Source: Arthrobacter sp. NtRootA1 (lineage in GTDB: Bacteria > Actinomycetota > Actinomycetes > Actinomycetales > Micrococcaceae). Taken from it: a stretch of DNA of 64,000 nucleotides. The notes under the pieces are model-generated. The model saw nothing but the letters and a program-made list of their open reading frames with translations, made no database searches and had not been told where the DNA came from. The stretch is taken from positions 3,658,001-3,722,000 of the forward strand of contig NZ_AP024630.1 in the NCBI RefSeq assembly GCF_019976975.1. Reading direction: 5' to 3'. Position numbers and translations under genes: made by a program. The stretch's first letter is position 1; each line of letters opens with the position of its first letter. Positions 34,938 through 42,775 of this stretch are shown here, in pieces.

Positions 34938-35669
34938 TTAGTTGCGTTCCCGCAGCCAGGCGACAGCCTGGTCAGCCGGACCTTCGAATTGGACAGTTCC
35001 GGAGGATAAGACGACTCCCCTGTCGCAGATCCGCGAAATCATGTCCAGGTCATGGCTAACAACCACGAGGGTCCTGCCTTCGTCGGACAGCTGCTTAATC
35101 TTGGCCAGGCACTTGCGCTGGAAAGGTTCATCGCCAACAGCCAGGATCTCGTCCACGAGGAAGATATCCGGCTGCGTATGAACAGCCACCGCAAAAGCAA
35201 GACGCAGGAACATGCCGGAAGAATAGAACTTCACTTCCGTGTCGATGAACTGCTCGATTTCCGAAAAAGCGACGATCTCGTCGAATTTCTCGTTGATCTC
35301 CTGCTCTGTCATTCCAAGGATCGCGGCGTTGAGGAAGACGTTCTCACGGCCGGACAAATCCGGGTGAAACCCCGCCCCAACCTCAATCAGGCCCGCGACG
35401 CGGCCTTTGGTCCGCACAGTGCCCTGATCCGGAAGGATGACGCCGGAAATCAACTTAAGCAATGTGGACTTACCGGAGCCATTGAAACCCAGAAGGGCGA
35501 CGGTCTCCCCATCCTGTATCTCGAAGCTGACATCGTGCAGCGCATCGAACTTCTTGGTGAGGTCACCCTTGCGTCCCTTGACGAGCCACACAAGCGTCTC
35601 TTTAAGGGAGTGGGAGTGACGCAGATTGAAAGTCTTTTTCAAGCCTTTGACTATGACGGCGGCGCCCAC
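34938..35669 (-). CDS. wzt: Polysaccharide ABC exporter, ATP-binding subunit (Wzt type)
   Basis: 243 residues. Motifs: Walker A GFNGSGKST, signature DLSGRENVFLN with YSSGMFLRLAFAVA, Walker B PDIFLVDEILAVGD and switch VVSHDLDM. It has the YSSGM-type signature of polysaccharide exporters (TagH/KpsT/Wzt) and the NSLKETLVWLVKG-like front segment. There is no C-terminal carbohydrate-binding domain, like mycobacterial Rv3781. It starts directly after the permease gene. With Wzm it should export a lipid-linked glycan. Confidence 0.92.
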   Translation of the reverse strand: MGAAVIVKGLKKTFNLRHSHSLKETLVWLVKGRKGDLTKKFDALHDVSFEIQDGETVALLGFNGSGKSTLLKLISGVILPDQGTVRTKGRVAGLIEVGAGFHPDLSGRENVFLNAAILGMTEQEINEKFDEIVAFSEIEQFIDTEVKFYSSGMFLRLAFAVAVHTQPDIFLVDEILAVGDEPFQRKCLAKIKQLSDEGRTLVVVSHDLDMISRICDRGVVLSSGTVQFEGPADQAVAWLRERN

Positions 35670-36527
35670 TCAGACCTCCTGCGCAAAGTGGCCTTCGAGC
35701 CGGCGGAACACCAGCTGGCCGATAATAAGGAAAACTGCGGCCATGCCCAGTCCAGCCAACCCTGTCAACATCAGATGAGGGGGCAGTTCTACAGGCTTGG
35801 TGACGGTCGGGTACCAGAACGCCCAGTGGAACAATTCCACGGCTACGGTCACGGGGTTGAGCTGGTAGATCGTTAAGACCCAATCCGGGGCAAGACGACG
35901 GATCATGGTCCAGTCATAGAGGACGGGTGAAGTCCAGGTGACGATCATCATCAACATGTCCACGATGTTCTCTGCATCGCGGAAAAACACGTTGATGGCA
36001 CCTGCCAAAAGGCCCAGGCCAGTGGCGGTTACGGCCACAATGACAAAGCCCAGCGCTGCGCCCACCAGCTGCATCACATCTGGTCGCCACCCGCTGAAAA
36101 GGGCAGCAGCCAGCAAGACGACAAGTTGGGGAAGGAAATGCACTGCAGCGACCCAGACCGACGCCACGGGAAAAAGTTCCCGTGGCAGGTAGATCTTCTT
36201 CACCAGCGCGGCATTCCACACTATGGAGCGCGTAGCGTTCGAAAAAGCTTCCGTGAAGAAATTGACCACGATGACGCCGGAGAACATGTACAGGGCGTAG
36301 TTGGGGATCTGGTCCCCCACGCGAAGTACGATGCCCAAGGCAAAGAACAGAACCAAGTACTGGACCAACGGCTTCACGTATGACCAAGCCAGACCCAGCA
36401 CGGAGCCCCGGTAGCGGACCCTGAGTTCCTTGCGGACGATCAATTTGAGGAGGTACCGGCGCCGGAATACATCCAGCAGACCGGCACCTACCCCTGGAAC
36501 AGCATAAATATCAGTGGAGTTGGCCAT
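35670..36527 (-). CDS. wzm: Polysaccharide ABC exporter, permease subunit (Wzm type)
   Basis: 285 residues from the ATG at 36527; upstream codons to 36569 overlap the preceding gene and look unused. Six transmembrane helices, with the ABC2 signature KELRVRYRGSVLGLAWSYVKPL before TM1, typical of O-antigen/galactan exporters (Wzm, Rv3783). Its start is two bases after the stop of the galactofuranosyltransferase gene. Probably exports the galactan made by that enzyme. Confidence 0.92.
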   Translation of the reverse strand: MANSTDIYAVPGVGAGLLDVFRRRYLLKLIVRKELRVRYRGSVLGLAWSYVKPLVQYLVLFFALGIVLRVGDQIPNYALYMFSGVIVVNFFTEAFSNATRSIVWNAALVKKIYLPRELFPVASVWVAAVHFLPQLVVLLAAALFSGWRPDVMQLVGAALGFVIVAVTATGLGLLAGAINVFFRDAENIVDMLMMIVTWTSPVLYDWTMIRRLAPDWVLTIYQLNPVTVAVELFHWAFWYPTVTKPVELPPHLMLTGLAGLGMAAVFLIIGQLVFRRLEGHFAQEV

Positions 36528-36529
36528 CG

Positions 36530-38542
36530 CTACTTTTTGGGCTCCGAGGCATCGAACGTCTCTCGCCAAGACTCCATCGATGTGATCTGAGGCAGCGCCT
36601 CACGGTACTGGGCGCGGAGCGTCTCCCAATTCGAGAAAAGCTGCGCGTGCAGCTGCGCTGTCTCAACCAAAAGCCGGCGCGCCAGCTTGGGGTCTCGCTG
36701 GTACCACGACGCGCCTGTGCCATCAGCGTTGGAGACCACTGCACTGTCAAGATGCGCCAAACTCCACCATTTGCCGTCCTGATGCGCTACATGGGCTTCA
36801 GGGTTGGTCTTGGCAGAATCGCGAACCGGAGCAAGGGTCTGCTTAAGGACAGTCTTTACCGCCCAAGGCAGAAGGCCAAGCGCACCCGGCTGCTTGTAGG
36901 TCTGCGGCTTCTTCGGGGGACGTTTGCGGAAGGACTCAGGGAAGGCGCCGGGGTCGGTCTTGACCTGGGAGTCAACAAATTCCTCGCGCATTGCACGGAG
37001 TTTGGGCATGGTGGTGGGCAGCTGCTCGTGGAGCTTTCCTGGCCCCTCCAAGACATCCCGGAGAGCCATGACGCGGGCTTGCTCGGGGTAGTACTGCATC
37101 GATACCAAATGCTTAATGTCCGTGTTCAGGCTTTCCCGGAAAATCCGGCCACCCTTGGGGAACGGCGAATGCAGAAGAGTCGCGATGAGCCTGTTGCGTT
37201 CGTGATAGTAAGCCTGCCAGTCCACGGAGTCATCTTTATCAGCCCATGAGACATGCCATACCGCTGCACCCGGCAAGGTAACGGTCGGGAAACCTGCCGC
37301 GCGGGCGCGCAAGGAGTACTCGGCGTCGTCCCATTTGATGAACACGGGAAGGGAGAGTCCGATGTTTTCCACGACGGTCTTGGGGATGAGGCACATCCAC
37401 CAACCGTTGTAGTCAGCGTCCCAGCGGCGGTGCAGCAGTGGCGTTGAGCGAAGGCCTTCTGCGGAGAAGTCGTGATTTCCCAGGCCCTCCACGGGTCCCC
37501 AAAGGAAACGGTAAAAATTCACTACTTCGGCGTAGGCGTGCAAAACGGACTTGTTATACATGTCGAACATGTGTCCGCCGACGATGGTGGGCTTACGGCA
37601 TAGGTCGGCAAATGCGACCGCTCTGAGCACACCTTCGGTTTCAAGTTCAATGTCGTCGTCGAGAAGCATGACGTAGTCGCTCTTGTCAGAGACGAGCATC
37701 TCGTACATGTTGCGGGCGAATCCACCCGATCCACCAAGGTTGCCTTGGTTGATAATGCGCAACTGCTCGCCCATGGATGCGGCGACGGCGTCGAACCCGT
37801 CTTCGTCGGCCACCTTTTTGTTGCCTTGGTCCACGATGATCAGTTCCGCGAGGATTTCACGGAGGCCGGAGTCGGCATCGATTGATTTGATGGTTTCAAG
37901 GCAGTAATCGGCACGGTTGAACGTTGTAACACCCAGCGTGACTTTCCCCTGGGGCCTGCCTTCATCAGGAACAGCCCAATGGGCGCTCTTGAGTGTCATT
38001 CCATCGCCGCCGGCGATGAGGTCGAACCAGTACCAGCCGCCATCACCAAAGGGAGCGAGCGTAAGTTCGAACTCGTTCGATGCAGTTCCCTCAACAAGGA
38101 TCGAGTCGACCCGCTGCGACGCGCCGCGCGCATTCGAGCGGTAAACGATGACCGTTCCTTCGCCCTCGGTCTCGATGTGGAGAACCGTCTTTGTGGCGAT
38201 GGTCCATTTCCGCCAGTAACTGGCCGGGAAGGCATTGAAGTAGGAACCAAAGGAAAGACGCTCGCCCCGTCGAACCTGCACCGACCCGCGGTCCAGGATG
38301 TCCTCCGGGTGGAGTTTGCGGGCCATGCCCACTGCCTGGACAACTGCTGTGCCGTTGTCGTCCTGCTTGCGGACCTTATTGGTGTCCGGATCGACATAGA
38401 GCGGCAGGGTGTCGAGGTCGCGGTTGGCTGGGAAAACCACACGCTGGACTATTCGAAGGTTCTGCTCAGTCGACGCCGGGCTGTCTGCGACTGTTGTGGC
38501 CGTCATGGCAGTCTCCTGGCTTTCATTTGTTGTGGCGGTCAT
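36530..38542 (-). CDS. glfT2: Galactofuranosyltransferase, GlfT2-like
   Basis: 670 residues, close to mycobacterial GlfT2 (637). An N-terminal beta-rich domain (about 25-200) is followed by a GT-A domain: GVTTFNRADYCLETIKSI, LGGSGGFARNMYEM, the metal-binding DDD in MLLDDDIELE (near residue 297), then KWDDAEYSLRARAAGFP and VWHVSWADKDD, which match the catalytic WDDAE and His-x-x-Trp of GlfT2. A C-terminal helical region follows. The enzyme adds galactofuranose units from UDP-Galf; the mutase gene making UDP-Galf is next door with a four-base overlap. Confidence 0.93.
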   Translation of the reverse strand: MTATTNESQETAMTATTVADSPASTEQNLRIVQRVVFPANRDLDTLPLYVDPDTNKVRKQDDNGTAVVQAVGMARKLHPEDILDRGSVQVRRGERLSFGSYFNAFPASYWRKWTIATKTVLHIETEGEGTVIVYRSNARGASQRVDSILVEGTASNEFELTLAPFGDGGWYWFDLIAGGDGMTLKSAHWAVPDEGRPQGKVTLGVTTFNRADYCLETIKSIDADSGLREILAELIIVDQGNKKVADEDGFDAVAASMGEQLRIINQGNLGGSGGFARNMYEMLVSDKSDYVMLLDDDIELETEGVLRAVAFADLCRKPTIVGGHMFDMYNKSVLHAYAEVVNFYRFLWGPVEGLGNHDFSAEGLRSTPLLHRRWDADYNGWWMCLIPKTVVENIGLSLPVFIKWDDAEYSLRARAAGFPTVTLPGAAVWHVSWADKDDSVDWQAYYHERNRLIATLLHSPFPKGGRIFRESLNTDIKHLVSMQYYPEQARVMALRDVLEGPGKLHEQLPTTMPKLRAMREEFVDSQVKTDPGAFPESFRKRPPKKPQTYKQPGALGLLPWAVKTVLKQTLAPVRDSAKTNPEAHVAHQDGKWWSLAHLDSAVVSNADGTGASWYQRDPKLARRLLVETAQLHAQLFSNWETLRAQYREALPQITSMESWRETFDASEPKK

Positions 38543-39723
38543 GCGTCCACTCCACCACTTTCCAGCTTTGCGCCGCCCGTAAAGTGCGGCTTGATCTTGT
38601 TGTCGAACATGGACAGGGCCGAACCGATGGCCATGTGCATGTCCAGGTACTTGTACGTTCCAAGACGGCCGCCAAACAATACAGATTTCTCGCCACGTGC
38701 AAGATCACGGTAAGCGAGCAGTTTGCTGCGGTCATCTGATGTGTTGACGGGGTAGTAAGGCTCGTCGCCCTTCTCAGCAAAACGCGAGAATTCGCGCATG
38801 ATGACCGTCGCGTCCTTCGTGTAGTCGCGCTCAGGGTGGAAGTGGCGGAACTCGTGGATGCGGGTGAAGGCAGTCTCCGGATCCGGGTAGTTCATCACCG
38901 GGCAGCCCTGGAAATCCTCAATCGGCAGCACTTCTTCTTCGAGGTCGATCGTGCGCCAGGAGAGATCACCCTCGGCGTAGTCGAAGTAGCGGTCTACGGG
39001 GCCTGTGTAGATGACCGGAACCTGCCCGAGGACGGATGACCGGCCGAACTCGCCATCGTCAAAGAAATCGGTGTTCAGAACGACTTCGATGTTGGGGTTG
39101 TCCGCCATGCGTTCGATCCAGGCCGTATAGCCGTCAACCGGCAGCCCTTCATGGGCGTCATTGAAGTAGCGGTTGTCATAGTTGTAGCGAACCGGGAGCC
39201 TGGAGATGATCTCCGCGGGAAGGTCCTTCGGATCCGTCTGCCACTGCTTGCCGGTGTAGTGCTTGATGAATGCCTCGTACAGGGGCCGCCCGATCAGCTG
39301 AATACCCTTGTCATTCAGGTTCTGCGGATCAGTACCGGCAAGCTCGCCTGCTTGCTCCGCAATGAGCTGGCGCGCTTCGCTGGGGCTCATTGCTGCACGG
39401 AAGAACTGGTTGATAGTACCGAGGTTGATCGGCATGGGGTACACCTCGCCCTTGTGGCTGGTGTAAACCTTGTGCTGGTAGTTCGTGAACTTGGTAAACC
39501 TGTTCACGTACTCCCAGACACGTTCATTCGACGTATGGAAGAGATGCGCGCCGTAGCGGTGCACCTCGATTCCCGTCTTCTCTTCATTCTCGCTGTAGGC
39601 GTTTCCTCCAATATGGTGGCGGCGATCAAGAACCGCGACCTTTAGCCCCAACTCGGTAGCGGCGCGTTCTGCAATGGTCAGGCCAAAGAAACCCGAGCCG
39701 ACGACGACGAGATCAGCGTTCAC
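38539..39723 (-). CDS. glf: UDP-galactopyranose mutase
   Basis: 394 residues from the GTG at 39723 (GGAGAG seven bases before); longer readings to 39765 are unlikely. FAD-binding N-terminus DLVVVGSGFFGLTIAERAA, then VAVLDRRHHIGGNAYSE, and the substrate region FIKHYTGKQWQTDP with RLPVRYNYDNRYFND. It turns UDP-galactopyranose into UDP-galactofuranose with reduced flavin in the cytosol. Feeds the GlfT2-like enzyme encoded next. Confidence 0.97.
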   Translation of the reverse strand: MNADLVVVGSGFFGLTIAERAATELGLKVAVLDRRHHIGGNAYSENEEKTGIEVHRYGAHLFHTSNERVWEYVNRFTKFTNYQHKVYTSHKGEVYPMPINLGTINQFFRAAMSPSEARQLIAEQAGELAGTDPQNLNDKGIQLIGRPLYEAFIKHYTGKQWQTDPKDLPAEIISRLPVRYNYDNRYFNDAHEGLPVDGYTAWIERMADNPNIEVVLNTDFFDDGEFGRSSVLGQVPVIYTGPVDRYFDYAEGDLSWRTIDLEEEVLPIEDFQGCPVMNYPDPETAFTRIHEFRHFHPERDYTKDATVIMREFSRFAEKGDEPYYPVNTSDDRSKLLAYRDLARGEKSVLFGGRLGTYKYLDMHMAIGSALSMFDNKIKPHFTGGAKLESGGVDA

Positions 39724-39857
39724 AAACTCTCCTGTGTATTGGCGTGCGGGCACAGAAGTGCCCACGTCTACTGGTCAAGGCTACCCGACATGGCTTGCGT
39801 TCCCCGTATCCGGGCCCATGGCCGAGCATGGGCGGCCGGGGTCCACAAACACCAAAG

Positions 39858-39885
39858 GGAGGCTGGCACATGGCCAACCTCCCCC
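39858..39885 (-). terminator. Possible terminator after the Gfo/Idh/MocA gene
   Basis: On the minus strand GGGAGGTTGGC-CATGT-GCCAGCCTCCC, followed by TTTGGTGTTTG. It separates the acetamido-sugar genes from glf. The remainder of 39724-39909 shows nothing else. Confidence 0.65.
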
Positions 39886-39909
39886 AAAGACGATGCTTGA
39901 TTTGGCGTA

Positions 39910-40896
39910 TCAGAGGCAGATGACGGAGCCCGACTTCGCCGAGTCCAACACGGCCTCAGCAACCCTCAGGGTCTCCAGGCCTTCCGCCATCGTGACGATA
40001 TTCATCGACTTTCCGAGGATTGCGTCACGGAACGCCTCGTGTTCCATCTTTAGCGGCTCCCGCTTGGCAAGGGCGAACCGTGTCGAGGATCCCTCCGACA
40101 CTCCCCGGAAGGCTGCGACGGAATCCCAGTCTGTCTGGAACGTTCCGTTCTCCACGAAGGTAAGGTCTGCAGAAATGGTGTCTGCGATGAATGCTCCACG
40201 TTCGCCCAGAACTACCGTTGTACGTTCCTTCATGGGTGACAACCAATTCACGATGTGATTGGTTACAACGCCGCTCTTGAGGTGGCCAATGGCTGTGACC
40301 ATGTCCTCATGTTCGCGGCCACTACGGGAGGTTGTGTGCGCTACGACGTTCACGAAGTTGCTCTGGGCGAGCCAGGCGGTGAGGTCGATGTCGTGCGTGG
40401 CAAGATCCTTGACCACCCCGACGTCGGCGATGCGTGCAGGGAAGGGTCCCTGGCGCCGCGTGCTGATCTGGTAGACGTCACCGAGGTCACCGTTCCCGAG
40501 CCGCTCGCGAAGGCTTTGCAGGGAAGGGTTGAAGCGCTCGATGTGGCCGACGGCGCCGATGAGGCCCTTGGCTTCGAAGGCCTGGGCAATGCGTCCACCC
40601 GACTCGGAATCGTTGGCAATCGGTTTCTCAACGAGACAGTGGATGCCAGCTTCAGCCAGCCGCAAGGCCACTTCCTCATGCAGGATGGTCGGCACGGCAG
40701 CCACTGCCATGTCGATTCCTTGCTCAATGAGTTCCTCGACTGTGTTGTAGACAGTCAGGCCATCAGCAACGTTGTGCGGATCGCCGAACGAATCCGCGAC
40801 AGCAACCAGGTCAACGCCATCAAGCTCGCGGATAACCCGGGCATGGTGGCGGCCCATCATACCCAGTCCGATGAGGCCTGCGCGGAGGTTTGCCAC
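39910..40896 (-). CDS. Gfo/Idh/MocA family sugar dehydrogenase, WbpB/WlbA-like
   Basis: 328 residues. N-terminal Rossmann domain AGLIGLGMMGRHHARVIREL, the family Lys-Pro in HCLVEKPIAND, and a C-terminal alpha/beta domain with VGHIERFNPSLQ and VVKDLATHDIDLTAWL. These match UDP-sugar 3-dehydrogenases (WbpB, WlbA) that oxidise C3 of UDP-GlcNAc(A). The next two genes upstream encode the matching aminotransferase and acetyltransferase, which strengthens the call. One-base overlap with the aminotransferase gene. Confidence 0.88.
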   Translation of the reverse strand: MANLRAGLIGLGMMGRHHARVIRELDGVDLVAVADSFGDPHNVADGLTVYNTVEELIEQGIDMAVAAVPTILHEEVALRLAEAGIHCLVEKPIANDSESGGRIAQAFEAKGLIGAVGHIERFNPSLQSLRERLGNGDLGDVYQISTRRQGPFPARIADVGVVKDLATHDIDLTAWLAQSNFVNVVAHTTSRSGREHEDMVTAIGHLKSGVVTNHIVNWLSPMKERTTVVLGERGAFIADTISADLTFVENGTFQTDWDSVAAFRGVSEGSSTRFALAKREPLKMEHEAFRDAILGKSMNIVTMAEGLETLRVAEAVLDSAKSGSVICL

Positions 40897-41987
40897 TAGC
40901 TTCCTGCCTTTGCGATGGCGTTGACAGCCGTCACGATGCGGTCCAGATCGTCCTGGCTCAAAGATGGGTGCACCGGGAGGGACAGCACGCTGGCCGCAGA
41001 TTCCTCAGTTACGGGCAGCTCATCCGATGTCTGGAAAGGCGCAAGACGGTGGTTCGGGATGGGGTAGTACACGCCACAGCCGACGTTGTATTCCTCACGC
41101 AATGCCTTAGCAAAACCATCACGGTCCTCGGAAATGCGGATGGTGTACTGATGGTAGACGTGCTCATATCCCTCGGCTACCTTCGGCGTGATGACGCCTT
41201 CGATGTTCGCGTCAAAGAACGCTGCGTTTTCCTGCCGCGTCTTCGTCCAGCCTTCGACCTTCGTCAGTTGGACGCGCCCGATGGCTGCATGAATGTTGGT
41301 CATGCGGGCATTAAAGCCAACCAACTCATTCTCGTACTGGCGCTCCATGCCCTGGTTCCGCAAGAGGCGGAGGCGACGTTCGACGTCGGCAAGGCCTGTG
41401 CTGACCATGCCACCCTCGCCGGAGGTCATGTTCTTCGTGGGGTAAAGGCTGAACATGGCGAAGTCGCCGAAGGTTCCAACCTTCCGGCCGTTGACAGCGG
41501 CACCATGGGCCTGAGCCGCATCTTCGAACACCTTAACCCCGTGCTTGGCAGCGAGCGCGCCAATGGCATCGACGTCGAAGGGGTGGCCATAGAGGTGGAC
41601 CGGCATGATCGCCGCCGTGCGGTCGGTAATCTTCGACTCAACAGAGGCAGGATCCAGCGTGTAGTAATCCGGGTCAACATCGGCAAAGACTGGCGTGGCT
41701 CCGGTCAGAGCGACCGAGTTGGCCGTGGCTGCGAAGGTGAAGGAAGGAACAATGACTTCGTCGCCGGCGCCTATGCCGGCGGCCAGAAGGCCAAGGTGCA
41801 GCCCTGAGGTGCCGGAGTTGACGGCGACAGCTGCGCGGCCGTCCAGAAGTACTTGGGAAAATTCCTGCTCGAATGACGCAACCTCCGAGCCTTGGGCAAG
41901 CTGGCCGGAGGCCAGAACTGCCTCTACGGCCTTGCGCTCGTCATCGCCAATGATGGGTTTGGCGGGGGGAATGAATTCGGGGCTCAT
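40896..41987 (-). CDS. DegT/DnrJ/EryC1/StrS aminotransferase, WbpE-like
   Basis: 363 residues. PLP-binding motifs: AVAVNSGTSGLHLGLLAAG, EVIVPSFTFAATANSV, HLYGHPFDVDAIGALA, VFEDAAQAHGA, and the Schiff-base Lys185 in SLYPTKNMTSGEGGM. Places an amino group on a keto-sugar nucleotide, probably C3 of UDP-GlcNAc or its acid. Overlaps the acetyltransferase gene by four bases and the dehydrogenase by one. Confidence 0.93.
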   Translation of the reverse strand: MSPEFIPPAKPIIGDDERKAVEAVLASGQLAQGSEVASFEQEFSQVLLDGRAAVAVNSGTSGLHLGLLAAGIGAGDEVIVPSFTFAATANSVALTGATPVFADVDPDYYTLDPASVESKITDRTAAIMPVHLYGHPFDVDAIGALAAKHGVKVFEDAAQAHGAAVNGRKVGTFGDFAMFSLYPTKNMTSGEGGMVSTGLADVERRLRLLRNQGMERQYENELVGFNARMTNIHAAIGRVQLTKVEGWTKTRQENAAFFDANIEGVITPKVAEGYEHVYHQYTIRISEDRDGFAKALREEYNVGCGVYYPIPNHRLAPFQTSDELPVTEESAASVLSLPVHPSLSQDDLDRIVTAVNAIAKAGS

Positions 41988-42574
41988 GCCTCTACCTCTC
42001 GAAGTGTCTCGTTCTGTTCAACATATGTGGCGCCGGTTTCCGGGCATACCCAGTTCCCGCCAATGTTCTGCAGCGGGAAGCCCGCCTTACCGACCCAGCC
42101 CCGCCGCTTGGCCGGAACCCCGACCATCAGCGCGAAATCAGGGACGTCTTTGGCCACAACCGCTCCGGCGGCTACGGTGGCCCAGCGTCCGATGGTCACG
42201 GGAGCGACGCATACGGCGCGGGCACCAATGGACGCTCCTTCACGAATAGTGACGCCCACAGGCTCCCAGTCGTGCGCACTCTTCAGGCTTCCGTCCGGAC
42301 CTACGGCACGGGGATAAGTATCATTCGTCAGCACTACTGCCGGACCGATAAACACCCCGGCTTCCAGTTCTGCGGGCTCGTAGACAAGTGCATAGTTCTG
42401 GACTTTGCAGTTGTCCCCCATCTTGACGCCAGTGCCGATGTAGGCACCACGTCCGACGATGCAATTGACGCCTAATTCGGCTTTCTCGCGGACTTGGGCC
42501 AGATGCCAGATCTTGGATCCATCACCAATTACCGCCTCGTCCGAAACATCGGCGCTCTCTGCAACCACTATCAC
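41984..42574 (-). CDS. Hexapeptide-repeat sugar N-acetyltransferase, WbpD-like
   Basis: 196 residues from the GTG at 42574 (AGAAGGGA eight bases before). Starts at 42601 and 42610 have no ribosome site. Left-handed beta-helix repeats run from about residue 12 to 150: VIGDGSKIWHLAQVREKAELG, VGRGAYIGTGVKMGDNCKVQN, VFIGPAVVLTNDTYP, TIREGASIGARAVCVAPVTIG and VAAGAVVAKDVP. C-terminus has CPETGATY. Acetylates the amino sugar made by the aminotransferase. Confidence 0.88.
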   Translation of the reverse strand: MIVVAESADVSDEAVIGDGSKIWHLAQVREKAELGVNCIVGRGAYIGTGVKMGDNCKVQNYALVYEPAELEAGVFIGPAVVLTNDTYPRAVGPDGSLKSAHDWEPVGVTIREGASIGARAVCVAPVTIGRWATVAAGAVVAKDVPDFALMVGVPAKRRGWVGKAGFPLQNIGGNWVCPETGATYVEQNETLREVEA

Positions 42575-42678
42575 CGGTGAAGGTCCCTTCTCATTGAGCA
42601 CACGCGACAACGAGTTTCATCTTAGCCGAGACGCCATGTCCTCGCGTCAAGTCAGCGCCTTCAGGTGGTATCGCCAAA

Positions 42679-42689
42679 AGTTATCCACA
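42679..42689 (+). promoter_or_regulatory. AGTTATCCACA motif upstream of the EssC-like gene
   Basis: Same 11-mer as at 21550 and 56535, reading toward the EssC-like gene and ending 86 bases before its ATG. The rest of 42575-42775 shows only the divergent leader of the polysaccharide genes. Confidence 0.55.
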
Positions 42690-42775
42690 TAGCCCAGGAA
42701 AGGGGCAGCCGCCTGCCCGGGAATTCCATAGCCTCAGTTCTGGACGGCTGCGGGATTCCAGGAAGGAATGGGCGA

